Positions 1-5,206 of a stretch of 5,206 bases of DNA are shown in pieces. Source of the stretch: Parvibaculum sp. (GTDB lineage Bacteria > Pseudomonadota > Alphaproteobacteria > Parvibaculales > Parvibaculaceae); contig JACIYQ010000304.1 in the NCBI GenBank assembly GCA_014359855.1, positions 1-5,206 of the forward strand. The letters run 5' to 3'. Under the pieces are notes generated by a model, which was not told the origin of the DNA, did no database searches, and was given only the letters and a program-made list of their open reading frames with translations. A program made the translations under genes and the position numbers. Within the stretch, counting starts at the first letter, position 1. Each line of letters starts with the position of its first letter.

Positions 1-1884
1 GGCATCCCGCCGCTCGCCTACAATCCGGACATCCCGATTGAAACCTTCGACTTCATTGTAACGGATGAGTGCCACCGCTCGATCTACGGCCTGTGGCGTC
101 AGGTGCTGGAGTATTTCGACGCCTCGATCATTGGCCTCACGGCAACACCGTCGAAATACACGCTCGGCTTCTTCAATCGAAACCTCGTCGCCGAATATCC
201 CTATGAGCGCTCCGTCGCGGACGGCGTCAATGTCGGCTACGAAATCTATCGTATCCGCACCCGCGTCACGGAGCAGGGCGGCAAGGTCGAGGCGGGCGAA
301 ACCGGCTTTCAGGTGCCCGTCCGCGACAAGCGCACGCGCCAGGTGCGCTATGAGACGCTGGACGCGGACCTCGAATATGCGGCGAAGGAGCTTGATCGCT
401 CTGTCGTCAATCCGAACCAGATCAGGACGGTGTTGCAGACCTACAGGGATCGCGTCTTCACCGAGCTCTTCCCGGACCGCACCGGAGAATGGCTCCCGAA
501 AACGCTGATCTTCGCCAAGGACGACAGCCACGCAGAAGAGATCGTGACTGCCGTCCGCGAGGTCTTCGGCGAAGGCAATGACTTCGCGAAGAAGATCACC
601 TATCGCAACACCGGCGAAGACCCGAAGACGCTCATCAAGTCCTTCCGCGTCGACCCCTTTCCGCGCGTCGCCGTCACGGTCGACATGATCGCGACAGGAA
701 CGGACATCAAGCCGGTCGAAGTCCTGATCTTCATGCGCGACGTGAAGTCGGAAGGCTATTACGAACAGATGAAGGGGCGCGGCGTCCGCACCATCCCGGA
801 CGCGGACCTGCGTGCCGTCACGCCCGACGCGAAGACCAAGACGCGCTTCGTGCTGATCGATGCGGTGGGCGTCTCCGAGAGCAAGAAGAATGCCTCCCAG
901 CCGCTGGAGCGCAAGCACGGCGTCAGCTTCGAGGCGCTGCTGGAACAGGTGGCCATGGGCCGCCGCGACGAGGATGCGCTCTCTTCGCTCGCCGCGCGTC
1001 TCGCCATGCTGGATCGCAAGCTCACGGAAGAAGACCGCGCCCGCATCGTCGCCTCCACCGGCGGCAAGTCGCCGCGCGACCTCGCTAACGATCTTCTGGA
1101 TGCCATCGACCCCGTCAGGCAGAAAGCCGAGATCGACGCGCGCCATGGGTCCACGGCAACGCCGGAGCAGGAAAAATCGGTCATCGGCGAAATGTGCGAC
1201 AGGGCGGCGCGCGCTTTCGACAAACCGGAAACGCGCAAGCTCCTCGCCGATATCAAGCAGAAAACGGACATCGTGATCGACGAGGTCACGGCAGACGAGC
1301 TTGTCGGCGCGACCTTCGACGAGAAGATCGCCGGAAAGACGGTAACGAACTTCCGCCAGTTCATCGACGACAACCGAGACGAACTGACCGCCCTGCAAAT
1401 TCTCTACAATCAGCCGCTCGGCCGCCAGCGCCTCACCTATGCGGCCATCCGCGAGCTGGTCGGCCGTCTCACGGACCCGCCGCTTTATCTCACGACAGCC
1501 AATGTCTGGCAGGTCTACAAGCGCCTCGACGCGGCCAAGGTGCGCGGCGCCCCGGTCGATGACCAATTGACGGAAGTGGTGAGCCTCGTTCGCTTCGCGC
1601 TGGGGCAAACCGATGTGCTGGAGCCCTTCGGCGCCGCCGTCGAGCGCCGCTTCAATCTCTGGCTCGGCCGCGAGAAGCGTGCGGGACGCGAATATACGCC
1701 GGAACAGGAAGACTGGCTTCGCCTCATCGCCTCCTTTATAGCAGCCAATGCCGAGATCGCGCCGCGCGACTTTCAGGAAATCCCGAACCTCGCAGACAAG
1801 GGTGGCCTCCTTCAGGCGCGTGCGCTCTTTGGAACGAAACTCGGCGACATGCTGAATGAACTGCAGGAAGCTTTGGTAGCGTGA
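1..1884 (+). CDS. hsdR: Type I restriction enzyme R subunit, C-terminal part (5' end outside window)
   Basis: This is the ATP-dependent translocase and cleavage subunit of a type I restriction-modification complex (HsdR2M2S1), which pumps DNA and cuts it far from the recognition site. The frame is already open at base 1, so the fragment has 627 residues and lacks the N-terminal nuclease domain and the Walker A motif. Visible superfamily 2 helicase motifs, numbered within the fragment: II DECH (22-25), III GLTATP (45-50), IV around KTLIFAKD (167-174), V around MIATGTDI (229-236), VI QMKGRGVR (256-263). The remaining ~360 residues are helical and charged. They resemble the C-terminal region of EcoEI/EcoKI-like R subunits (Pfam EcoEI_R_C), which docks on the HsdM/HsdS methylase. 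The frame is intact to its TGA, which overlaps the hsdS start. hsdM is not in the window and would have to lie upstream. The GTG at base 103 is internal and is not a start. The call is firm for the family; the subtype is inferred. Confidence 0.95.
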   Translation, partial: GIPPLAYNPDIPIETFDFIVTDECHRSIYGLWRQVLEYFDASIIGLTATPSKYTLGFFNRNLVAEYPYERSVADGVNVGYEIYRIRTRVTEQGGKVEAGETGFQVPVRDKRTRQVRYETLDADLEYAAKELDRSVVNPNQIRTVLQTYRDRVFTELFPDRTGEWLPKTLIFAKDDSHAEEIVTAVREVFGEGNDFAKKITYRNTGEDPKTLIKSFRVDPFPRVAVTVDMIATGTDIKPVEVLIFMRDVKSEGYYEQMKGRGVRTIPDADLRAVTPDAKTKTRFVLIDAVGVSESKKNASQPLERKHGVSFEALLEQVAMGRRDEDALSSLAARLAMLDRKLTEEDRARIVASTGGKSPRDLANDLLDAIDPVRQKAEIDARHGSTATPEQEKSVIGEMCDRAARAFDKPETRKLLADIKQKTDIVIDEVTADELVGATFDEKIAGKTVTNFRQFIDDNRDELTALQILYNQPLGRQRLTYAAIRELVGRLTDPPLYLTTANVWQVYKRLDAAKVRGAPVDDQLTEVVSLVRFALGQTDVLEPFGAAVERRFNLWLGREKRAGREYTPEQEDWLRLIASFIAANAEIAPRDFQEIPNLADKGGLLQARALFGTKLGDMLNELQEALVA

Positions 1885-2216
1885 TGAGCGAGGATTTGCC
1901 GGCCGGCTGGGAATTGACCACTCTTGGCACAGTCGTCGAGAGCCAAAAGGGGAAGGTTCCGAAGAAGTTCACCGAATGCCCACAAGACGGATTTGTTCCA
2001 TACATCGATATCGAGGCCTTTGAAACGGGCCGAATCAAGCGCTATGCCACAGACAGCGGAACGACTATCGCCACAGAGAATGACGTTTTTGTTGTATGGG
2101 ATGGTGCCCGTTTTGGTCTCGCAGGGAAGTTCCCTGGGGGCGCGCTCTTTGTGCCTTTAATAGATATTTCGACACGCCCGGTGACACGAGAGTCACAACG
2201 GATGCAGCCTACCTAA
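1884..2216 (+). pseudogene. hsdS: Type I restriction specificity subunit, truncated N-terminal remnant
   Basis: HsdS reads the bipartite target sequence and bridges two HsdM subunits. The start is ATG 1884 in the overlap TGATG with the hsdR stop, which implies translational coupling; an in-frame GTG at 1881 is the alternative. An AGGA at 1865-1868 is rather far away. The 110-residue product opens with the typical HsdS entry LPAGWELTTLG (residues 5-15). It continues through PYIDIEAFE (around 39-47) and VVWDGARFGLAGKFPG (around 69-84), a normal first target-recognition domain. HsdS proteins usually continue after this point with a GA-G-S-T-L type motif and reach about 400 residues. Here the similarity stops near residue 86 (base about 2143), followed by about 24 unrelated residues and TAA. 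Less than one recognition domain and none of the conserved central helix remain, so it cannot work as an ordinary S subunit. A hand count over 1921-2100 gives about 51% G+C, lower than its neighbours. Confidence 0.85.
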
Positions 2217-2232
2217 GGGATTGATATTTCGA
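2163..2232. repeat. Pair of 10-bp direct repeats, GATATTTCGA, 60 bp apart
   Basis: The perfect copies are at 2163-2172 and 2223-2232, with start positions exactly 60 bp apart. Both lie in the AT-richer segment at the presumed island edge. Short spaced direct repeats are typical of integrase arm-binding sites or of sequence flanking a deletion, but two copies of a 10-mer are not enough to assign either role. Confidence 0.4.
2181..2196. repeat. Inverted repeat GTGAC-N6-GTCAC
   Basis: Perfect 5-bp arms at 2181-2185 and 2192-2196 are separated by 6 bases. The dyad lies inside the junk tail of the truncated hsdS frame. The geometry would fit a small dimeric DNA-binding protein, but arms this short occur by chance. 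Confidence 0.25.
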
Positions 2233-2242
2233 ATAAAATTCG
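2230..2242. repeat. Inverted repeat CGAAT-AAA-ATTCG
   Basis: Perfect 5-bp arms flank a 3-base AT centre, 11 bp to the left of the tRNA break. The lower arm begins inside the second copy of the 10-bp direct repeat. This could be part of a recombinase binding site, but the sequence alone does not establish that. Confidence 0.3.
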
Positions 2243-2243
2243 T

Positions 2244-2261
2244 ATCCGGAGGATTCGGAGG
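2244..2261. repeat. 9-bp tandem repeat spanning the tRNA break
   Basis: ATCCGGAGG (2244-2252) is followed directly by ATTCGGAGG (2253-2261), with one mismatch. The right copy carries the tRNA anticodon loop, reading CCTCCGAA on the minus strand. The left copy reads CCTCCGGA. The similarity to the tRNA therefore repeats once across the break. This is what a short duplication, or the two sides of a recombination core, would look like. Confidence 0.45.
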
Positions 2262-2292
2262 GCAGCGCTCTATCTAGCTGAGCTACGGGTGC
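2254..2292 (-). pseudogene. 5' half of a tRNA-Arg(CCG) gene, ending at the anticodon loop
   Basis: Read on the minus strand from 2292, the parts are in order. They are acceptor strand GCACCCG, TA, D-stem GCTC, D-loop AGCTAGATA, D-stem GAGC, G26, anticodon stem CTGCC and the 7-base loop CTCCGAA. The anticodon is CCG, so this is an arginine tRNA for codon CGG. The next five bases should be GGCAG to close the anticodon stem but are TCCTC, and no T-arm or 3' acceptor strand follows in the 350 bases to the left. The D-loop also lacks the invariant G18 (A at 2275). The fragment cannot fold into a tRNA. Its upstream side faces the polA-side chromosome and its broken side faces the hsd locus, as expected if an element entered the anticodon loop. 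The polA frame uses CGG (4242-4244, 4623-4625), so a working tRNA for this codon must exist elsewhere. Confidence 0.85.
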
Positions 2293-2391
2293 CAGGGGGC
2301 AAGCCACAGGGAAGGCGGCCTGCCGAACGGGCCGCAAGGTAGAACAATTCGCGGCCGCAAACAATGGGCAGGGGCGGGCTCCGGGCGCCGC

Positions 2392-2420
2392 TTGGCCTCT
2401 GTCCCGATTTGGCCTATACG
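2392..2420 (+). promoter_or_regulatory. Possible sigma70-type promoter for the PAS gene
   Basis: TTGGCC (2392-2397) and TATACG (2415-2420) each match the consensus at 4 of 6 positions and are 17 bp apart. Transcription from here would give a leader of roughly 55 bases before ATG 2481. The rest of 2293-2480 holds nothing else that can be named; it is GC-rich intergenic sequence between the tRNA fragment and the PAS gene. The two boxes are only moderate matches. Confidence 0.35.
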
Positions 2421-2480
2421 GAATGAGCCCCCGGAAAACCGCGCGCCCCCTGAGGGCCAGACCCGAGAGTTTTGCGTTCC

Positions 2481-2981
2481 ATGTCTGAGCCGTTGCGGCT
2501 TGCGCCCTTCGACGTTTACATCGACCCGCTGCTCGCCTTTCAGGACGCGCGCCTGCGTGAGATGTTTGCCTATTGGCAGGGCAAGCGCGCCGGAAGGCCG
2601 TTTCCCGCGCGCGCCGATGTGAGCCCTGCGGACATCGTCAATCATCTGCCTTCGGTCTTTCTGGTCGATGCGCTGCCGCCGGCCCTAGCCCTCGCCGATT
2701 TCCGCGTGCGGCTGATGGGCACCGCGCTCAACGATCTCTTTGCGCGCGATTTCACAGGCCGTGCGCTCGAAGGTGAAATGCCGGCGAAATCGGCGGCGGC
2801 GCTCGCGAAGGTCTTCGGCATCGTCTGCCAGTTGCGCCGCCCGCTCCGCCTTTATGGCGCTGCCGTCTTCGCCAGGGCTCAGCCCCTGACGGCGGTCGAG
2901 GCGGTGCTGTTGCCGCTCACCACGGGCAGTGGCTCGGTCGACATGGTGATGGGCGAACTGATAAAGCGTGCCTCGGCCTGA
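2481..2981 (+). CDS. PAS_5-domain protein, stand-alone, function unknown
   Basis: This is a 166-residue soluble protein with no signal peptide or membrane segment. It shows the pattern of the alphaproteobacterial PAS_5 family. An N-terminal helix carries LREMFAYWQGKR (25-36) and is followed by P-R-D and PADIVNHLPSVFLVD (49-63). A PAS-like strand and turn FRVRLMGT (74-81) then leads into the RDFTGR motif (89-94). PAS folds bind small ligands or partner proteins. No kinase, cyclase or DNA-binding output domain is attached, so any signalling role would need a partner; the ligand is unknown. ATG 2481 is preferred over the in-frame TTG 2472 because the family similarity begins after it and a weak purine run (GAGAG, 2465-2469) sits 11 bases upstream. 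The next gene is convergent, 33 bp away, so this one is probably transcribed alone. The family is likely; the role is not known. Confidence 0.8.
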   Translation: MSEPLRLAPFDVYIDPLLAFQDARLREMFAYWQGKRAGRPFPARADVSPADIVNHLPSVFLVDALPPALALADFRVRLMGTALNDLFARDFTGRALEGEMPAKSAAALAKVFGIVCQLRRPLRLYGAAVFARAQPLTAVEAVLLPLTTGSGSVDMVMGELIKRASA

Positions 2982-3014
2982 ACTCGGTTCGCCGTCCGGG
3001 AAAGCAAACGAAAA

Positions 3015-4016
3015 TCAGTGCGACGTAAGCTGCATGAACACATCCTCGAGGTCGGATTCTTCCGTCGAGATGTCGCGGATTTCCATGCCTTCCGCGCCAA
3101 GCGCGCCGAGAATCGCCATGGCGCTCGTTTCCGCCGGATTGTACTGAACGGAAATGGCCCCATCGGGCCGGATTTCCGCCTTCATGCCGGCAAGCGCCGC
3201 GGGCAGCATCGTTGCGGGCGCGGCGGGCCGCACGATCAGCCGTTTGTCGCTGATGCGCGCGAGAAGCTGCTCCTTCGGCTCGCAGCAGACGACCTGACCC
3301 TTGTCGATGATGGCGATCGTGTCGCACAGCGCTTCGGCTTCCTCGAGATAATGCGTCGTCAGCACAATGGTCGTGCCCCGCGCGTGAAGCCCCTTCACAT
3401 AGTCCCAGAGCTGGCGCCTGAGTTCGATGTCGACGCCTGCCGTCGGTTCATCGAGAATGAGCACCGGCGGATTGTGAACCATGGCCTTGGCGACGAGGAG
3501 CCGCCGCCGCATACCCCCTGAAAGTGTGCGGGCATAGGCATCCGCCTTGTCGTCGAGCCCCATGGCTTTCAGGATTTCCATGGTGCGCCGCTCGCGCTTC
3601 GGCACGCCGTAGAGCCCGGCCTGCATTTCCATCACTTCCGCGGGCGTGAAGAACGGATCGATGTTGAGTTCCTGCGGCACCACGCCGATCGAGGCGCGCG
3701 CCTGGCGCGGATTGACGTCGATGTCGAAACCCCAGATCGAGGCGGACCCGGACGTCTTCAGCACCAGGCCCGCGAGAATGTTGATGAAGGTCGATTTGCC
3801 CGCGCCGTTGGGACCGAGCAGCGCAAAGATCGAGCCGCGCGGAATGGCAAGATCGATCCCCTTCAGCGCCTCTTTGGCCGGCTGGTTGCCGCTCGCCTTG
3901 TAGACCTTTCGCAAGCCCCGCGCTTCGATGGCGCAGGCTTGCGCGCTGCCGGGTGCCGGTTCGCCGGGTACACGGGAAACATAGACGTTTTCGTCGTCGG
4001 ACAGCGTATGGGCCAT
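3015..4016 (-). CDS. ABC-2 type transporter ATP-binding protein, YadG-like
   Basis: This 333-residue cytoplasmic ATPase would power an ABC-2 family membrane permease, probably an exporter. All nucleotide-binding elements are present: Walker A GPNGAGKST (68-76), Q-loop Q115 in VVPQE, signature LSGGM (165-169), Walker B VLILDE (185-190), D-loop AGVD (193-196) and H-loop H222. Segments such as EPTAGVDIELRR and LTTHYLEEAE match E. coli YadG closely, and the C-terminal ~90 residues have the usual small beta/alpha tail. The ATPase fold begins near residue 29, so the first ~28 residues (acidic, then Pro/Ala/Gly-rich) are an extension relative to YadG. ATG at 4016 is supported by AAGAG seven bases upstream. 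E. coli yadG is followed by its permease gene yadH. Here the downstream side meets the convergent PAS gene after 33 bp, with no room for a permease. The substrate cannot be told from the sequence. Confidence 0.93.
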   Translation of the reverse strand: MAHTLSDDENVYVSRVPGEPAPGSAQACAIEARGLRKVYKASGNQPAKEALKGIDLAIPRGSIFALLGPNGAGKSTFINILAGLVLKTSGSASIWGFDIDVNPRQARASIGVVPQELNIDPFFTPAEVMEMQAGLYGVPKRERRTMEILKAMGLDDKADAYARTLSGGMRRRLLVAKAMVHNPPVLILDEPTAGVDIELRRQLWDYVKGLHARGTTIVLTTHYLEEAEALCDTIAIIDKGQVVCCEPKEQLLARISDKRLIVRPAAPATMLPAALAGMKAEIRPDGAISVQYNPAETSAMAILGALGAEGMEIRDISTEESDLEDVFMQLTSH

Positions 4017-4067
4017 GGGCAGGCTCTTTTCGTTTGGGCGCGAGAAATCGTCGGGGCGCGGGGAGGG

Positions 4068-4097
4068 TTCTTACTCGGGCGCGGGACGCGCTATAGT
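4068..4097 (+). promoter_or_regulatory. Possible polA promoter, in the divergent spacer
   Basis: TATAGT (4092-4097) is a 5-of-6 match to the -10 consensus. TTCTTA (4068-4073), 18 bp upstream, is a weak -35. The start of transcription would fall near 4104, about 60 bases before the polA start codon. The -10 overlaps the palindrome CTATAG (4091-4096), so the minus strand offers TATAGC at almost the same place for the divergent ABC gene, but no good -35 is seen for that direction. Confidence 0.35.
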
Positions 4098-4102
4098 GGC
4101 GG

Positions 4103-4119
4103 CCCGCGAGGCGCGCGGG
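4103..4119 (+). other. GC-rich hairpin in the polA leader
   Basis: CCCGCG (4103-4108) and CGCGGG (4114-4119) form a perfect 6-bp stem around a 5-base loop. It would be at the very 5' end of an RNA started from the TATAGT box. No U-run follows, so it is not an intrinsic terminator. It may stabilise the 5' end of the mRNA or be chance in GC-rich sequence. Confidence 0.35.
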
Positions 4120-4151
4120 AAGGCAATATAGAAGACCCCCCATAGATAAGA

Positions 4152-4155
4152 AAGG
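4152..4155 (+). promoter_or_regulatory. Ribosome binding site deciding the polA GTG start
   Basis: AAGG lies 8 bases before GTG 4164. A GAGG at 4157-4160 is too close (3 bases) to serve well. The in-frame stop TAG at 4143-4145 leaves no ATG, GTG or TTG upstream, and the next in-frame ATG (4344) would cut into the exonuclease domain, so GTG 4164 is the supported start. Confidence 0.55.
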
Positions 4156-4163
4156 CGAGGCGC

Positions 4164-5206
4164 GTGGCAAGCGGCAAGGCGCAAAAGAAGGAATCGGCGG
4201 CAAAACCCGTGGCGAAGGCCGGGAAAAACGAAACACCCGCGCGGCCCGTCGGCAAGGGCGACCATCTCTTTCTGGTCGACGGTTCCGGCTACATTTTCCG
4301 CGCCTATCACGCGCTGCCGCCCCTGACGCGCAAGTCCGACGGGATGCCCGTCGGCGCCGTCGCCGGCTTCTGCAACATGCTCTACAAGCTTATCGAGGAT
4401 ACGAAGGACGAGTTCGAGCCGACCCATCTCGCCGTCATCTTCGATGCTTCCTCCAGGACTTTCCGCAACGACATCTATCCCGAATACAAGGCGAACCGCG
4501 TCGAGCCGCCGGAGGATCTGCGTCCGCAATTCGCGCTGGTGCGCGATGCGACCCGTGCTTTCGGCGTTCCCTGCATCGAAAAGATGGGCTTCGAGGCGGA
4601 CGACCTCATCGCCACCTATGCCCGGCTTGCGGCCGAGGCGGGCGCGCGCGTCACCATCGTTTCCTCCGACAAGGATCTGATGCAGCTCGTGAACGATCGC
4701 GTCGACATGCTCGACACGATGAAGCTGAAGACGATCGCGCGCGAACAGGTGATCGAGAAATTCGGCGTGCCGCCGGAAAAAGTCGTCGAGGTTCAGGCGC
4801 TCGCGGGTGACAGCACGGACAATGTGCCGGGCGTTCCCGGCATCGGCATCAAGACGGCCGCGCAGCTCATCGAGGAATATGGCGATCTCGAAACGCTGTT
4901 GTCGCGTGCTTCGGAGATCAAGCAGAACAAGCGCCGCGAGAACCTGATCGAATTCGCCGAACAGGCCCGCATCTCGCGAAGGCTTGTCGAACTCGACAAT
5001 GACGTGCCCATCGAGGAGCCGCTGGAAACGATGGGCGTTCGCGATCCCGATCCCGAAACGCTGATCGGCTTCTTCAAGGACATGGAATTCAGCACGCTGA
5101 CGCGCCGCGTCGGCGAGCGTTTCAACATAGACGTCGATGCGATCCAGGCGACCGGCGCACATCCGCCGGCGGACCCCGATGCCGCGCTCGAAGCGGCGGA
5201 GGCGGC
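4164..5206 (+). CDS. polA: DNA polymerase I, N-terminal part (3' end outside window)
   Basis: DNA polymerase I removes RNA primers and fills gaps in replication and repair. The 347 residues seen cover the 5'-3' exonuclease (FEN-like) domain and the start of the linker to the 3'-5' exonuclease/polymerase part. The exonuclease fold starts at LFLVDGSGYIFRAYHALPP (35-53). Metal-binding acidic residues are in place: D39, D94, the cluster E144-A-D146-D147, D169 and D171 in SSDKDLMQL, and D216/D219 in GDSTDNVPG. The helix-hairpin-helix is GVPGIGIKTA (223-232). Ahead of the fold are about 33 residues rich in Lys and Ala, which shorter homologues such as E. coli PolI lack. The start is GTG with AAGG 8 bases upstream. 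The gene diverges from the ABC gene across 147 bp. The frame is open to the window end. The identity is certain; presence of an active 3'-5' exonuclease cannot be judged here. Confidence 0.97.
   Translation, partial: MASGKAQKKESAAKPVAKAGKNETPARPVGKGDHLFLVDGSGYIFRAYHALPPLTRKSDGMPVGAVAGFCNMLYKLIEDTKDEFEPTHLAVIFDASSRTFRNDIYPEYKANRVEPPEDLRPQFALVRDATRAFGVPCIEKMGFEADDLIATYARLAAEAGARVTIVSSDKDLMQLVNDRVDMLDTMKLKTIAREQVIEKFGVPPEKVVEVQALAGDSTDNVPGVPGIGIKTAAQLIEEYGDLETLLSRASEIKQNKRRENLIEFAEQARISRRLVELDNDVPIEEPLETMGVRDPDPETLIGFFKDMEFSTLTRRVGERFNIDVDAIQATGAHPPADPDAALEAAEA

Larger units (their letters stand above)
2143..2253. other. Rearranged island edge between hsdS break and tRNA break
   Basis: About 110 bases lie between the last recognisable HsdS codons and the last recognisable tRNA base. 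A hand count over 2151-2250 gives 45% G+C, against about 60% in a sample of polA. The stretch contains a 10-bp direct repeat, two short dyads and a tandem copy of the tRNA anticodon-loop sequence, each listed separately. No gene is seen apart from the random tail of the hsdS frame. By inference it is what remains of the end of an integrated element. Its ancestry cannot be read from this sequence alone. Confidence 0.5.

Noticed and set aside
759..1373. Minus-strand open frame of 204 codons opposite hsdR
   Set aside because: It is Ser/Arg/Ala-rich low-complexity translation antisense to a well-conserved HsdR region: a codon-bias shadow.
2254..2292. tRNA gene interrupted by a group I intron (known in some bacterial tRNA-Arg genes at the anticodon loop)
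   Set aside because: No 3' exon (closing anticodon stem, T-arm, acceptor) is found in the 350 bases to the left, which are occupied by hsdS sequence, and no intron core was recognised.
2351..2358. GCGGCCGC palindrome
   Set aside because: An 8-bp GC palindrome in a GC-rich spacer with no associated structure; chance occurrence is sufficient.
2293..2400. Minus-strand promoter for the tRNA fragment
   Set aside because: The best pair (TTGTTT and TACCTT on the minus strand, 17 bp apart) has a poor -10 and lies about 50 bases from the tRNA; not convincing.
2283..2645. Minus-strand frame of 120 codons over the tRNA fragment and PAS gene start
   Set aside because: It crosses both a tRNA remnant and the PAS coding start; the translation is Arg/Pro-rich with no recognisable feature.
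2985..2994. CGG-TTCG-CCG mini-hairpin between the convergent PAS and ABC genes, as a terminator
   Set aside because: The stem is only 3 bp and there is no U-run on either strand, so it cannot be supported as an intrinsic terminator.
3448..4236. Minus-strand frame of 262 codons overlapping the ABC gene
   Set aside because: It is a shifted frame of the ABC gene that also crosses the divergent promoter region and the start of polA; it contains none of the ABC motifs in order.
4071..5162. Long minus-strand open frame of 363 codons opposite polA
   Set aside because: It lies exactly antisense to a polA frame with all exonuclease motifs. Its His/Arg/Asp-rich translation has no recognisable domain, and such frames are common opposite GC-biased codons.

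Overview
The window looks like chromosome of a GC-rich alphaproteobacterium. The evidence is a stand-alone PAS_5-type protein (a family common in Alphaproteobacteria), a DNA polymerase I of the usual proteobacterial layout, and strong G/C bias at third codon positions, which also produces many long antisense shadow frames. The genus cannot be fixed from the sequence alone.

Left part (1-2253): the tail of a type I restriction-modification locus. It holds the C-terminal 627 residues of HsdR (helicase motifs II to VI plus the C-terminal HsdM-docking region), then an hsdS reading frame that overlaps the hsdR stop codon. The hsdS frame keeps only about the first 86 residues of a target-recognition domain before it runs into unrelated sequence and stops. 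No hsdM is in view. G+C falls from the genome-like level in hsdR to about 51% in a hand-counted 180-base sample of hsdS and about 45% over 2151-2250.

Junction (about 2143-2292): the left part ends exactly against the 5' half of a tRNA-Arg(CCG) gene on the minus strand. The tRNA fragment runs from its first base to the end of the anticodon loop and then stops. Its D-loop has also lost G18. A 9-bp near-perfect tandem copy of the anticodon-loop sequence sits at the break. The simplest reading is that the restriction-modification locus belongs to an island inserted in the tRNA anticodon loop, with the island end later rearranged or deleted, so that neither hsdS nor the tRNA is complete.

Right part (2293-5206): ordinary host chromosome. 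It contains a small PAS_5-domain protein (+), a convergent ABC-2-type ATP-binding protein closely resembling E. coli YadG (-) with no permease beside it, and, divergent from that across 147 bp, the start of polA (+) covering the 5'-3' exonuclease domain. The polA product has a Lys/Ala-rich N-terminal extension.

No clearly new system is present. The most interesting object is the tRNA/hsdS junction.
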